The translations under genes were made by a program, and so were the position numbers. This document shows, piece after piece, positions 1-6,984 of a DNA stretch of 9,854 nt. Every line of letters starts with the position of its first letter. Positions within the stretch are counted from its first letter, which is position 1. The notes under the pieces are model-generated. The model saw only the letters and a program-made list of their open reading frames with translations, did not search any database and had not been told where the DNA came from. The DNA comes from Acidobacteriota bacterium (lineage in GTDB: Bacteria; Acidobacteriota; Terriglobia; Terriglobales; Acidobacteriaceae): assembly GCA_019510535.1 (NCBI GenBank), contig JAEKKE010000326.1, positions 1 to 9,854 of the forward strand. Reading direction: 5' to 3'.

Positions 1-690
1 ATGGTTGCCCTGGTAGCTCATCCAGATGCCGTCTGGATACTTGATGTCTTTGATGTCGGACATCGTGGAGTACGGAATATTGATGATGCGGTTGACGTTG
101 TCATCGCCCTCCTGCATCTTCGGCTTCAGAATACCAACGACCTGAAATGCGATACCGTTCACGCGGATGGTCTGTCCCAGGGCATCCACACCGCCGAAAA
201 GCTTGTCTTTCGCCTCAGGACCGATGACGGTGACATGCGCGCGTGAGCTCACGTCTTCGGCGGTGATGAAGCGGCCTTGGCCTATCGACCATTTCTGCAC
301 ATCAGCGATCTCCGGCATCACGCCGTCTGTCTCCCAGGTGAAGATATGGAGGTCACTCTTCACCGGCACCTGTTTCCATAGAACCGGAGTGGCGTGTTGG
401 ATCCCGGGAACGGTCTCCATGATGTGCTCGACGTCATCCAGGGTGAACTTGATGATGACGCCTGCCTTGGAGCCGCCTACCTGCTCGCTGGTCTTGCCGG
501 GAAACGCTCCCAGCAGGTTGGTTCCCCACTGCGAGAAGATCGCCTCAATTGCCTTACCGAAGCCGTTCCCGTAGGCCAGCAACAGCACGACGGTGGCGAT
601 GCCCCACGCCATGCCGATGATGGTGATCATCGTGCGCCGCAGGTTGTGGCGCATGGCTTCAATGGCCTGTCCGAAGATGTCCTTCAACAT
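1..690 (-). CDS. MacB/FtsX-type ABC transporter permease, 3'-truncated by window edge
   Basis: This is a membrane subunit of a MacB/FtsX-family ABC transporter. The family uses a cytoplasmic ATPase to drive conformational change across the inner membrane, for efflux or lipoprotein and peptide export. The frame is open from ATG at 690-688 to base 1, giving 230 codons with no stop. Residues 1-45 hold the usual amphipathic start and first membrane helix (about 20-42, with GMAWG). After it comes a periplasmic core domain of MacB_PCD type, visible around 138-188 (GQGRFITAEDV, VTVIGPEAKDKLFGG, LGQTIRVNG, FQVVGIL). The C-terminal FtsX domain with three further helices should lie to the left, outside the window. 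It begins 2 nt after the stop of the neighbouring permease, and an AAGGA within the end of that gene can serve as ribosome binding site, so the two are translationally coupled. Its N-terminus is paralogous to that of the upstream gene (GMAWG/GIAWG). The substrate cannot be read from the sequence. Confidence 0.93.
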   Translation of the reverse strand, partial: MLKDIFGQAIEAMRHNLRRTMITIIGMAWGIATVVLLLAYGNGFGKAIEAIFSQWGTNLLGAFPGKTSEQVGGSKAGVIIKFTLDDVEHIMETVPGIQHATPVLWKQVPVKSDLHIFTWETDGVMPEIADVQKWSIGQGRFITAEDVSSRAHVTVIGPEAKDKLFGGVDALGQTIRVNGIAFQVVGILKPKMQEGDDNVNRIINIPYSTMSDIKDIKYPDGIWMSYQGNH

Positions 691-692
691 GG

Positions 693-1943
693 CTAATCCT
701 TTCTCAGGGCTTCCACCGGCTCCAGCATTGCAGCCTGACGCGCCGGGTAGAAGCAGGCGAGCAAGCCGCACAGGGTCAGGGTTCCCATGGCAAGGGCAGC
801 CGACCACGGCACGATCCTCGGCGGATCGAAGCCGATCTGGTTGTTCCCCATCAGGGCGTGCAGCACGGCCATGAAGATAGCAGCAGCGGATATTCCCACG
901 AAACCGCTGACACCGGTCAGCACCAGGCCTTCCATCATGATCTGTCCCAGGATGCTGGTGCGGGTGGCTCCCAGGGCTTTCAACAGACCGATCTCACGGG
1001 TGCGCTCCGAGACGGTAACCAGCATGATGTTCACAATGCCGACAGCGCCGAGTGCAAGGGTCACGATGCCCACGCCGCCGAGGAAGACATCCATCGCGGT
1101 AAAGATCTTTCCGACCGTCTGCTGGCTCTTGATGGTGTCCCACTCTTCGATCGACTCCAGATCCTCAGGGTCGAAGTTATGGTTCTGGGCGACGATTTTA
1201 TGGACCTCGTCCTTAGCCAACGCATTGTGTGTCGGGTCGATCGGCTGATATTGGATGGAGGTAAGTGCACCCTGGGCGATGTTGTTGCCCTTGAGGGGGA
1301 AGATATCCGCCATCACGCTGAGCGGGATATAGACCTTCTGGTTGTCGAAGTCGCGGTTGCCGCGGCCGATCCACTGGGCCACACCGATGACCTGGAAGCG
1401 GTAGCCGTTGACGGTGATGAACTCTCCCAGACCGTTGCCGCCATTCGGAAAGAGGAGCGTCTCACTCTTTTTGCCGATGATGGCGACCATGCGCCGGTCT
1501 TTGATGTCCTGGTCATTCAGGTAGCGGCCCTTACCGAGCGGCAGATTGCGCACGGTGTGATAGTTGGCTTCAATGCCCATCACCGCGCCGCCCGCGCTCT
1601 GGTACTGGCTCTGCTGTTTCAGATCGCCGCGCTGGATAAATCCGGTGACGTTGGCGACATCCGGTGCCTGGGTGCGGATCTCCGCCTCGTCATTGACGGT
1701 TAACTGGTAGGGACGCAGGGTGCCCTGGTTGGAGAGCATCGTGCCTCCCCACATCATGATGATGTTTTCGCCCAGACTCTTCAGTTGCCGCTGCTGTCCG
1801 GACCGGAAGCCCTCGCCCATGCCGATAAGCAGCAACAGCGACGCCACACCCCAGGCAATGCCGAACATCGTTAGGAACGAGCGCAGCTTATGCGCCCAGA
1901 TGGCACGGAAGACCTGACCGACAATATCACCGAAGAAACCCAT
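693..1943 (-). CDS. MacB/FtsX-type ABC transporter permease
   Basis: This complete 416-residue permease has the full MacB-like architecture. A first membrane helix lies at about 21-43 (SFLTMFGIAWG) and a large periplasmic core domain at about 44-280, with the typical LGKGRYLNDQD, VAIIGKK and YRFQVIGVAQ stretches. A C-terminal FtsX domain follows, with helices near 287-310, 339-361 and 378-398. The segment SERTREIGLLKALGATR at 312-328 is the conserved cytoplasmic loop that contacts the ATPase in this family. The protein ends with the usual PARQAAMLEPVEALRKD tail. It is followed 2 nt later by a paralogous permease, which suggests that the two form a heterodimer; the partner ATPase is not in this window. 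The start is ATG at 1943-1941. The nearest purine-rich site (AGGA) is about 14 nt upstream, so initiation may be weak, but the N-terminus fits the family. The 62 nt between this gene and the NAD-binding protein upstream contain no obvious terminator. The transported substrate is unknown. Confidence 0.95.
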   Translation of the reverse strand: MGFFGDIVGQVFRAIWAHKLRSFLTMFGIAWGVASLLLLIGMGEGFRSGQQRQLKSLGENIIMMWGGTMLSNQGTLRPYQLTVNDEAEIRTQAPDVANVTGFIQRGDLKQQSQYQSAGGAVMGIEANYHTVRNLPLGKGRYLNDQDIKDRRMVAIIGKKSETLLFPNGGNGLGEFITVNGYRFQVIGVAQWIGRGNRDFDNQKVYIPLSVMADIFPLKGNNIAQGALTSIQYQPIDPTHNALAKDEVHKIVAQNHNFDPEDLESIEEWDTIKSQQTVGKIFTAMDVFLGGVGIVTLALGAVGIVNIMLVTVSERTREIGLLKALGATRTSILGQIMMEGLVLTGVSGFVGISAAAIFMAVLHALMGNNQIGFDPPRIVPWSAALAMGTLTLCGLLACFYPARQAAMLEPVEALRKD

Positions 1944-2005
1944 ACGAAGGACGATTATCCTGATCTACGCAGAAACAGGTCCCACAGTTCCGTAACTTGC
2001 AGACG

Positions 2006-2524
2006 TTACAGATTCTTCGTCAGCATGGGGGCCATGGTGTCCGCTTCGATACGAACTGAACGGCCAAGGCTCTCCAGAAGGCGGGTTACAAGCGCAACCG
2101 TTTCATTAGACGAAGCTTCTCCCCGAACGAGAGTTACTTCTTTCTGCGCCAGGCCGCGAACTGCGGTGCAGCTTTCAGAACGGTACGTGCAGCTTGCCAG
2201 ATCGGTGATGCTGAGCGCATCGGTGGGCGTACAGATGATGGTCTTCGGTGGAGCCATACGGTCGATCAGCGAGAAGATCTCGAGCTTCGACTCCAGCTCA
2301 TCCGGAACGAAATCAATGGCGATATCCGCCTCGCGCACGGCAGCCTCGACCGTGCTGGCAAGTTCGACGTCAAGGCCAGCTTGCTCGATCTGCTCGCCGG
2401 CGCGGCGCAGCTTGTGGGGCATTACGTCTTCGAGCACCGTGGAAAAACCGGCCCGGGCACACTCCAGGGCAAAACTTGGCCCTAGCCGGCCGGCTCCAAT
2501 GACGGCAACTCGTAGCGGAGGCAT
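2006..2524 (-). CDS. Short NAD-binding protein of the 3-hydroxyacyl-CoA dehydrogenase family, catalytic motifs lost
   Basis: The 172-residue protein opens with a Rossmann fold: VAVIGAGRLGPSFA at 6-19 is the dinucleotide-binding glycine motif. The rest follows the 3HCDH_N domain (STVEAAVREADIAIDFVPDELESK around 57-80, DRMAPPKTII at 88-97, LSITDLA at 104-110). The family oxidises 3-hydroxyacyl-CoA with NAD and normally has about 280 residues, with a separate C-terminal dimerisation domain. This protein ends where the NAD domain ends. The serine-bearing NTSSL motif reads PTDAL here (100-104). The HFFNP motif with the catalytic histidine is replaced by a shortened CTAVRG (119-124). I infer that it binds NAD(H) but is probably not a working hydroxyacyl-CoA dehydrogenase. 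Its ATG directly follows the TAA of the small gene upstream with no spacer, so translation is likely coupled; AAGG lies about 9 nt before the ATG. Redox sensing or an accessory role would be speculation. Confidence 0.85.
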   Translation of the reverse strand: MPPLRVAVIGAGRLGPSFALECARAGFSTVLEDVMPHKLRRAGEQIEQAGLDVELASTVEAAVREADIAIDFVPDELESKLEIFSLIDRMAPPKTIICTPTDALSITDLASCTYRSESCTAVRGLAQKEVTLVRGEASSNETVALVTRLLESLGRSVRIEADTMAPMLTKNL

Positions 2525-2707
2525 TTATTTTGCCTTGATGGCGGCCAGAACGGACTCGAAGCTCGGCTCCGACTTCGCGACATGGTCCAGCAGACGCTGC
2601 TTCTCCTCGGCATTCAGCGTCGGCAAAACAACCAGAATCCGGCGCAGGGTAACAGCAATATCGTCGACATAGTTCATCGTGCGGATGGCTTCGCCGGACA
2701 GCGGCAT
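2525..2707 (-). CDS. Small hypothetical protein (60 aa)
   Basis: I do not recognise a family for this protein. It is short, charged and probably all-helical, with a hydrophobic patch (IAVTLRRILVVLPTL, about 17-31) followed by a charged segment (NAEEKQRLLDHVAKSE). It has no signal peptide, cysteines or catalytic-looking motif. The AGGAG at 2723-2719 lies 11 nt before the ATG at 2707-2705. A GTG at 2716, three codons earlier in the same frame, would give 63 residues but sits only 2 nt from that site, so I prefer the ATG. A third in-frame ATG at about 2677 would leave about 50 residues. The gene lies 41 nt after malQ, and its TAA directly abuts the ATG of the NAD-binding protein. That arrangement and the coding-like composition make it a credible gene and a possible partner of the NAD-binding protein. 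Confidence 0.72.
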   Translation of the reverse strand: MPLSGEAIRTMNYVDDIAVTLRRILVVLPTLNAEEKQRLLDHVAKSEPSFESVLAAIKAK

Positions 2708-2718
2708 AGGGGTCACTT

Positions 2719-2723
2719 CTCCT
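2719..2723 (-). promoter_or_regulatory. Ribosome binding site deciding the start of the small hypothetical gene
   Basis: On the minus strand this reads AGGAG. It is 11 nt from the ATG at 2707 and only 2 nt from the GTG at 2716. Neither spacing is ideal, but 2 nt is too close for normal initiation, so the ATG is favoured. Confidence 0.5.
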
Positions 2724-2748
2724 GTGAATCTTTCTCCAACAGTCTACG

Positions 2749-4314
2749 TCAATCCTCGGTGCGCTGCTCTCCCTGAGGTCCGGGAGACTCCACCCGCTCA
2801 GGATCGACCCAGCCATCGCGGTCCGTCATCTCCATCAGCACAGCGAGTTGGCTGGCGAAGTCCGGATGCAGCGCATCGGGTTCATACCGCCAGCTCCAGT
2901 TGCCGTCTGGCAGGGCGGGTGTATTCATCCTGGCGTCGCTGCCCAGGTGCAATACATCCTGCAGGGGAAGGATGCAGACGCGCGCCACCGATGCCTCCGC
3001 CGCGCGAATCATCGCCCACACTACCTGCGCCTCATGGGCGAAGTTTCCAAGGTAGGTTTGCACATTGCGGCGTTCCTCCTCGCTCGTATTCTCAACCCAC
3101 CAGCCCAGCGTCGTATTGTTGTCGTGCGTCCCGGTATAGACGACCGAGTTCTCTTCGTATAGATGAGGCAGGTAGCTATGCGCTCCACGGTTGCCGAAGC
3201 CGAACTGCAGAACCTTCATTCCTGGCATCTCGAACTTCAAGCGCAGCGCATCGACCTCAGGAGTAATCATTCCCAAGTCCTCCGCGACAAACGGGAGCAC
3301 GCCCAGTTCACGGCGCAGCGCGGCAAACAATGCCTCGCCAGGAGCTTTGACCCATTGCCCGTTGATGGCCGTCTCATCTGCTGCGGGAACCGCCCAATAG
3401 GCCTCGAATCCGCGGAAATGATCCAGCCGGATGAGGTCATAGAGCTGCATAGCACGCCGCGCGCGGGCCACCCACCAGGAGAAGCCTTTCTGCTGCATCG
3501 CCTCCCAGTTGTAGAGCGGATTGCCCCACTTTTGACCCGTCTCGGAGAAATAGTCCGGAGGAACGCCGGCAACCTCTACCGGCCTAAGGTCAGCGTCGAG
3601 GGAGAACTGATCGGGCTGAATCCATACATCCGCGCTGTCATGGTTCACAAAGATGGCGACATCTCCCATCACCTTCACATCGCGCTCGTGACAATAGGCG
3701 AGCAGTTCTCCCCACTGCACCGCGAAGAAGAACTGAATGATCTGCTCAATGGCCAGTTCACGGCCACTCTCACGGAGCAGGCTTTCGAGAGCCTCCGGCT
3801 GGCGGGTTGCAAATTCCTTTGGCCAGTCGTTCCAGGAGGCATAGCCGAAGCGGCGGCGCAGCACGGCATACATGACCCAGTCGTTCAGCCAATCCTGATG
3901 CTCTTCACAAAAGTGCTCAAATTGCCGCCACGGTTCTCCCTTAGGAGCGTCCAGAAAGGTCTGCGCAGCTTCTACCAACAACACAAACTTCTCTGAGGCT
4001 ACGGAGAAGTTCACTGGACCCTGAGCAGGGGGCAATCCCTGCAGCCGCTCGTGCGGCAGCCAGCCGCCGTCCGCCAGCTTTTCCAGGCTGATCAGGAGTG
4101 GATTTCCCGCAAAAGCAGATAACGCCGCGTACGGAGAGTTTCCATAGCCGACAGGGTTGAGCGGCAACACCTGCCACAACCGCTGCTTGGCGTTGCGCAG
4201 AAAATCAACGAAGGCAAAGGCCGCAGGGCCCATGTCGCCGATACCGCCCAGCGAGGGAAGCGATGTGAGATGCAGAAGAATTCCAGAAATCCTACGAGAA
4301 CTGTCCACGTTCAA
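2749..4314 (-). CDS. malQ: 4-alpha-glucanotransferase (amylomaltase, GH77)
   Basis: The enzyme transfers alpha-1,4-glucan segments between maltodextrins in the cytoplasm and so supports glycogen and maltose turnover. Its 521 residues match bacterial amylomaltases of about 500 residues. The N-terminal SGILLHLTSLPS (10-21), the GYGNSPYAALSAFAGNP loop (56-72) and GDVAIFVNHDSADVW (217-231) are characteristic. All three GH77 catalytic residues are visible: nucleophile Asp298 in RLDHFRG, acid/base Glu345 in VAEDLG, and transition-state Asp398 in TGTHDNN. RMNTPALPDGNWSWR at 462-476 is the family's C-terminal signature. The start is TTG at 4314-4312, with GGGGAG 7 nt upstream; a GTG two codons inside has poorer spacing. 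The gene follows a strong terminator, so it must have its own promoter in the roughly 50 nt at 4315-4365. It ends with TGA 41 nt before a small gene and probably heads the unit that includes the NAD-binding protein and the two permeases. The last 20 or so residues (PGPQGEQRTED) are a charged, poorly conserved tail. Confidence 0.97.
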   Translation of the reverse strand: MNVDSSRRISGILLHLTSLPSLGGIGDMGPAAFAFVDFLRNAKQRLWQVLPLNPVGYGNSPYAALSAFAGNPLLISLEKLADGGWLPHERLQGLPPAQGPVNFSVASEKFVLLVEAAQTFLDAPKGEPWRQFEHFCEEHQDWLNDWVMYAVLRRRFGYASWNDWPKEFATRQPEALESLLRESGRELAIEQIIQFFFAVQWGELLAYCHERDVKVMGDVAIFVNHDSADVWIQPDQFSLDADLRPVEVAGVPPDYFSETGQKWGNPLYNWEAMQQKGFSWWVARARRAMQLYDLIRLDHFRGFEAYWAVPAADETAINGQWVKAPGEALFAALRRELGVLPFVAEDLGMITPEVDALRLKFEMPGMKVLQFGFGNRGAHSYLPHLYEENSVVYTGTHDNNTTLGWWVENTSEEERRNVQTYLGNFAHEAQVVWAMIRAAEASVARVCILPLQDVLHLGSDARMNTPALPDGNWSWRYEPDALHPDFASQLAVLMEMTDRDGWVDPERVESPGPQGEQRTED

Positions 4315-4321
4315 TCAGATG

Positions 4322-4327
4322 CTCCCC
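4322..4327 (-). promoter_or_regulatory. Ribosome binding site supporting the TTG start of malQ
   Basis: GGGGAG on the minus strand, inside an A/G-rich run, lies exactly 7 nt before the TTG at 4314-4312. No ATG lies in frame near this site, so TTG is the best-supported start codon. Confidence 0.6.
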
Positions 4328-4365
4328 TTTTTCTCATAATGCCCCTTTACTGGATGAATCCCCAA

Positions 4366-4401
4366 GAAAACCGAATGGCCGGGAAAGCCCCGGCCATTCG
4401 G
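4366..4401 (-). terminator. Strong Rho-independent terminator after the PPIase gene
   Basis: A perfect 13-bp inverted repeat (4371-4383 with 4389-4401, CCGAATGGCCGGG and its complement) encloses a 5-nt loop. On the minus strand the hairpin is followed at once by TTTTCTT. It begins about 22 nt past the PPIase stop codon and ends about 50 nt before malQ, so it closes the PPIase unit and separates it from malQ. The U-tract is on the minus-strand side only; read from the plus strand, the stem is followed by ATGTG, so it is not bidirectional. Confidence 0.88.
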
Positions 4402-4423
4402 ATGTGTAAGAGCTGAAATCGGT

Positions 4424-6376
4424 TTACTGAAGCCCCGTCTGAGCCGCCTGCTTATTCAGTTTGATGGCGCCCGCCTTCTCATAGTCTTCCACCAGCTTGG
4501 TGACATAGACCGAGAAGACCTCCTGGCGCTGCTGGTTCAGCATGGCGTCACGGGTGCGGGAGAAGTTCTTGGCGATCTCCTCCGCCGTGGGCTCCTGCTT
4601 CTCAACGACCGCCAGCACAGTGCCGTTGGCCCCGGTGTTGATGGGACCGGAGACGCCGCCCTTTGGCAGATCGAATGCCGCGGATGCCGGGCCGCTCATG
4701 CTGCCCACATCCGGAACACTCCCGGCCGCATCCACCAGATCGCTGGTCTTGACCGTGATCTTCTCCTCTGCCGCGGCCTTCTTCAGATCGTTCAGCAGCC
4801 TGGCGCGATCGGCCAGAGCCTTCAGCTTCGCGTTCAGCAACTGCGGAACCTTATCAGCCTTATAGTCGTCGGCGACATGCGACTTCCAGTCTGCGAAAGC
4901 CGGCGCATGTGCCGCATGGATATCGTCAACCTGGAAGATAGCGAAACCTTCGCCGGTCGCTACCGAGACAGGAGCAGCGCCCTTGGCGGTGGAGAAGGCC
5001 TTGCTCAGCATCGACGAGCCATCAGGAACGCCGGCGATCACACCGTCAGCGCCCAGATAATCGGTCGTCTGTACCTTGAGACCGTGTGCCGCGGCAGCAC
5101 CAGCCAGTCCCTGCTTGGCAGCTTCCGCCGCAAGCTGGTTGGCAAAATTTTGCATCGCGCCGCCCACCTTCTGCTGCTCCAGAATCGGGCGGATGGTGTC
5201 CTTCACCTCAGCCAGCGGCTTGGTGCGCTCATCCTGCTTCTCGGTCACCTGCAGGAAGTGATAGCCGAACTGAGTCTTGAAGACATCCGAGGTCTGGCCA
5301 ACGGGCGTAGAGAACGACTGCTTCTCGAACTCGGGCACCATCTGTCCCTTGCGGACCATTCCCAGGTCGCCGCCACGTTCCTTGCTACCCGGATCGTCAG
5401 AGTTCTCCTTCGCCAGTTTGGCAAAGTCGGCGCCCCCCTTCACCTGCTTCTGCAGGCTCTCAGCCTTGGCCTTGGCAGCGGCATCGGTCTTGGCGTCGGC
5501 GCCAGGAGCCACCGAGATGAGGATGTGACGAACCTTTACCTGCGGCTCAACCTTGTACTCGGCCAGGTGCTGGTTGTAGTAGCTCTGGATATCTGCATCA
5601 GAGATCTGCGGACGTCCGCCCGGCAGACTCGACACGTCGAAAGCGATGTAGCTCAGCTTGCGCGCCTCAGGAACCGCAGTGGCATAGCGAGCGGCATTGG
5701 TCTTGAAGAACGCCTCCAGCTCTGCATCGGTGGGGTTCAGGCTCTTCTTAATATCGTCGGCGCTGATCAACGCGTAGTCGAACTTCACCTTCAGACCCTG
5801 CTTGCGGAACGCTTCGCGGACGGCGTTGTCGCTGACGGTCACGCCGCCGGTGATCGTCGACTGCAGACGATCCAGGAGCAGGCTGTCGCGCACGTCCTTC
5901 TCGAAGTCCGAAACCGAGATGCCCTGCGACGTAATGAGCTGCTTGTACTTCTCTTCCCCGATGAAGTTGCCGCCCGGGAAGAAGATCTGGGCATAGCGGG
6001 TGCGAAGCTCGTTGCGAACGTCGCTCTCAGTCACTTCCAGGTGCAGCCGCGCCGCTTCCTGCTTCAGAACCGCACGCTGGATCAGGCCCTGGGCGACACG
6101 CTGTGCCATGAAGGGCAGAGCGAAGTCCGGCAGGCGCTGCGCCTGAAGCTGGCGCTCCGCGATCGCGTTCACCTGGGTGGTGGGGATATCTTCCGCCTGG
6201 CCAAATCGGCCAAAGACACCCGGCCGACGGACACTGGCATAAATCCCACTGGTAGTCGCATCGTTGTCAAAGATGCCAGGGACCAGCGTAATGACCATGG
6301 TGACAACGGCAGCGCCGATGATGACGGCGAAGAGAGCTTTCGTGAGGCGATTGTCTTTCTGAAGAATGCGGATCAT
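4424..6376 (-). CDS. ppiD: Membrane-anchored periplasmic peptidyl-prolyl cis-trans isomerase (PpiD/SurA type)
   Basis: This is a foldase/chaperone that helps secreted and outer-membrane proteins fold at the periplasmic face of the inner membrane. The 650-residue protein has a short basic cytoplasmic start, one membrane helix (about 13-33, uncleaved anchor type) and a helical SurA_N-like chaperone region (about 64-200, with LPFMAQRVAQGLIQRAVLKQ). A complete parvulin domain follows at about 279-380: KVRHILIS (281-288), ADFAKLAKENSDDPGSKERGGDLG (316-339) and FGYHFLQV (370-377). The C-terminal part (about 400-650) resembles the long helical and degenerate second domain of PpiD, without a second canonical parvulin motif. 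The length agrees with PpiD (about 620-650). The start is ATG at 6376-6374; no strong ribosome binding site is seen just upstream. It appears to be a monocistronic unit, with 146 nt of non-coding DNA before it and a strong terminator after it. The symbol ppiD is by domain order; assignment to a specific PpiD or SurA subgroup is uncertain. Confidence 0.95.
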   Translation of the reverse strand: MIRILQKDNRLTKALFAVIIGAAVVTMVITLVPGIFDNDATTSGIYASVRRPGVFGRFGQAEDIPTTQVNAIAERQLQAQRLPDFALPFMAQRVAQGLIQRAVLKQEAARLHLEVTESDVRNELRTRYAQIFFPGGNFIGEEKYKQLITSQGISVSDFEKDVRDSLLLDRLQSTITGGVTVSDNAVREAFRKQGLKVKFDYALISADDIKKSLNPTDAELEAFFKTNAARYATAVPEARKLSYIAFDVSSLPGGRPQISDADIQSYYNQHLAEYKVEPQVKVRHILISVAPGADAKTDAAAKAKAESLQKQVKGGADFAKLAKENSDDPGSKERGGDLGMVRKGQMVPEFEKQSFSTPVGQTSDVFKTQFGYHFLQVTEKQDERTKPLAEVKDTIRPILEQQKVGGAMQNFANQLAAEAAKQGLAGAAAAHGLKVQTTDYLGADGVIAGVPDGSSMLSKAFSTAKGAAPVSVATGEGFAIFQVDDIHAAHAPAFADWKSHVADDYKADKVPQLLNAKLKALADRARLLNDLKKAAAEEKITVKTSDLVDAAGSVPDVGSMSGPASAAFDLPKGGVSGPINTGANGTVLAVVEKQEPTAEEIAKNFSRTRDAMLNQQRQEVFSVYVTKLVEDYEKAGAIKLNKQAAQTGLQ

Positions 6377-6492
6377 GCTTGGCGACTAAACCTTCACTTC
6401 ACACGCGGCCTCTCGTCTGAGGCGCATTGCCCGGAATTTGCTACGCGCCGTCAGTCGGCATTTGGCAGGGCAAGCTACAAGTATAAATCAGG

Positions 6493-6512
6493 AAAAAGAC
6501 GGCCCTCCGGCC
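6493..6512 (-). terminator. Weak intrinsic terminator candidate after the DUF4126 gene
   Basis: On the minus strand a short all-GC hairpin (GGCC-GGAG-GGCC, 6512-6501) is followed by GTCTTTTTCC. It begins about 10 nt after the stop of the DUF4126 gene. The stem is only 4 bp, so termination would be inefficient; the run of five Ts and the position are what support it. It occupies part of the 146-nt non-coding gap 6377-6522, in which I see no other convincing element. Confidence 0.38.
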
Positions 6513-6522
6513 CCCTCTCCTT

Positions 6523-6984
6523 TCAGTACAACAGGCCGCTGGTTACCAAGCCCAAAACGATGGCCGCCACGTCTTCGGTCAGCGCCGCTGGCATATCTTT
6601 GCCATAGATCTCGGCCATCTTGCCCCGGGCCCAAGCCCAGAACAACGTACCCACAATGGCGCCCGCAACTCCTCCGCAGATTCCAAGCGGAAGAGAACCT
6701 CCCGCCAATCCGAGGACGATGCCGCCGAAGGTGCCGGTGACGATCCGCGCGCCGAACTGTGGCGGCGTCTTGCGGCTAGGCATAAAGGGAAGCTTGTCCG
6801 CGACCAGCTCAGCGATTCCCGCCGCCGAAAAGACCCATGGCGCCCAGGCCGCCCCAAGAAATGCCAGGCTGGTGTTCTCCAAATGCAACACACCAAGCCG
6901 CGCCGCCCAGCTGAGCATCACCAGCGGCATCATGGTGCGCATGCCGGCAACAATTCCAATCCCAAACGCTTGCAGCAGGAGCAT
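6523..6984 (-). CDS. DUF4126 family membrane protein
   Basis: This is a 153-residue inner-membrane protein of the DUF4126 type; the molecular function of the family is not known. Visible hallmarks are GIVAGMRTMMPLVMLSWAARLG (from residue 10), ELVADKLPFMPSRKTPPQFGARIVTG (59-84) and a glycine-rich hydrophobic stretch (85-118). ALTEDVAAIVLG follows near 135-146, in a final helix. Around four membrane segments are plausible: 2-28, 39-60, 83-117 and 137-152. I place the start at ATG 6984-6982 because GGAGG lies 4 nt upstream. An in-frame ATG at 7044 would add 20 arginine-rich residues encoded within a palindromic element and has no ribosome binding site. The start overlaps a TAA in another frame (TAATG), the kind of junction expected if it was once coupled to the end of the upstream ATPase gene. 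Confidence 0.85.
   Translation of the reverse strand: MLLLQAFGIGIVAGMRTMMPLVMLSWAARLGVLHLENTSLAFLGAAWAPWVFSAAGIAELVADKLPFMPSRKTPPQFGARIVTGTFGGIVLGLAGGSLPLGICGGVAGAIVGTLFWAWARGKMAEIYGKDMPAALTEDVAAIVLGLVTSGLLY

Noticed and set aside
858..1703. A 281-codon plus-strand frame opposite the complete permease
   Set aside because: It is a shadow of the permease codons: the product has biased His/Asp/Ala content, no domain, and no promoter or ribosome binding site.
1992..2009. A 5-bp inverted repeat (GTAAC/GTTAC) just after the NAD-binding gene
   Set aside because: The stem is short and AT-leaning with no following T-run, so it does not qualify as a terminator and could arise by chance.
3163..3996. 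A 277-codon plus-strand frame inside malQ
   Set aside because: malQ on the minus strand has all GH77 catalytic motifs across this stretch; the opposite frame shows no motif.
4336..4365. A possible malQ promoter on the minus strand: TTGGGG, 18-nt spacer, CATTAT
   Set aside because: Each hexamer matches the sigma-70 consensus only in part, and the -35 overlaps the terminator U-tract. A promoter must lie about here, but this exact placement is not supported.
6480..6485. A TATACT -10-like hexamer on the minus strand upstream of the PPIase gene
   Set aside because: No acceptable -35 element lies 16-18 nt upstream, so it is not enough to call a promoter.
4877..6607. A 576-codon open frame on the plus strand opposite the PPIase gene
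   Set aside because: It is antisense to a clear PpiD-like gene with full domain structure. Its product has no recognisable domain and is rich in Arg, Leu, His and Gly, as expected for a shadow frame opposite GC-rich coding DNA.
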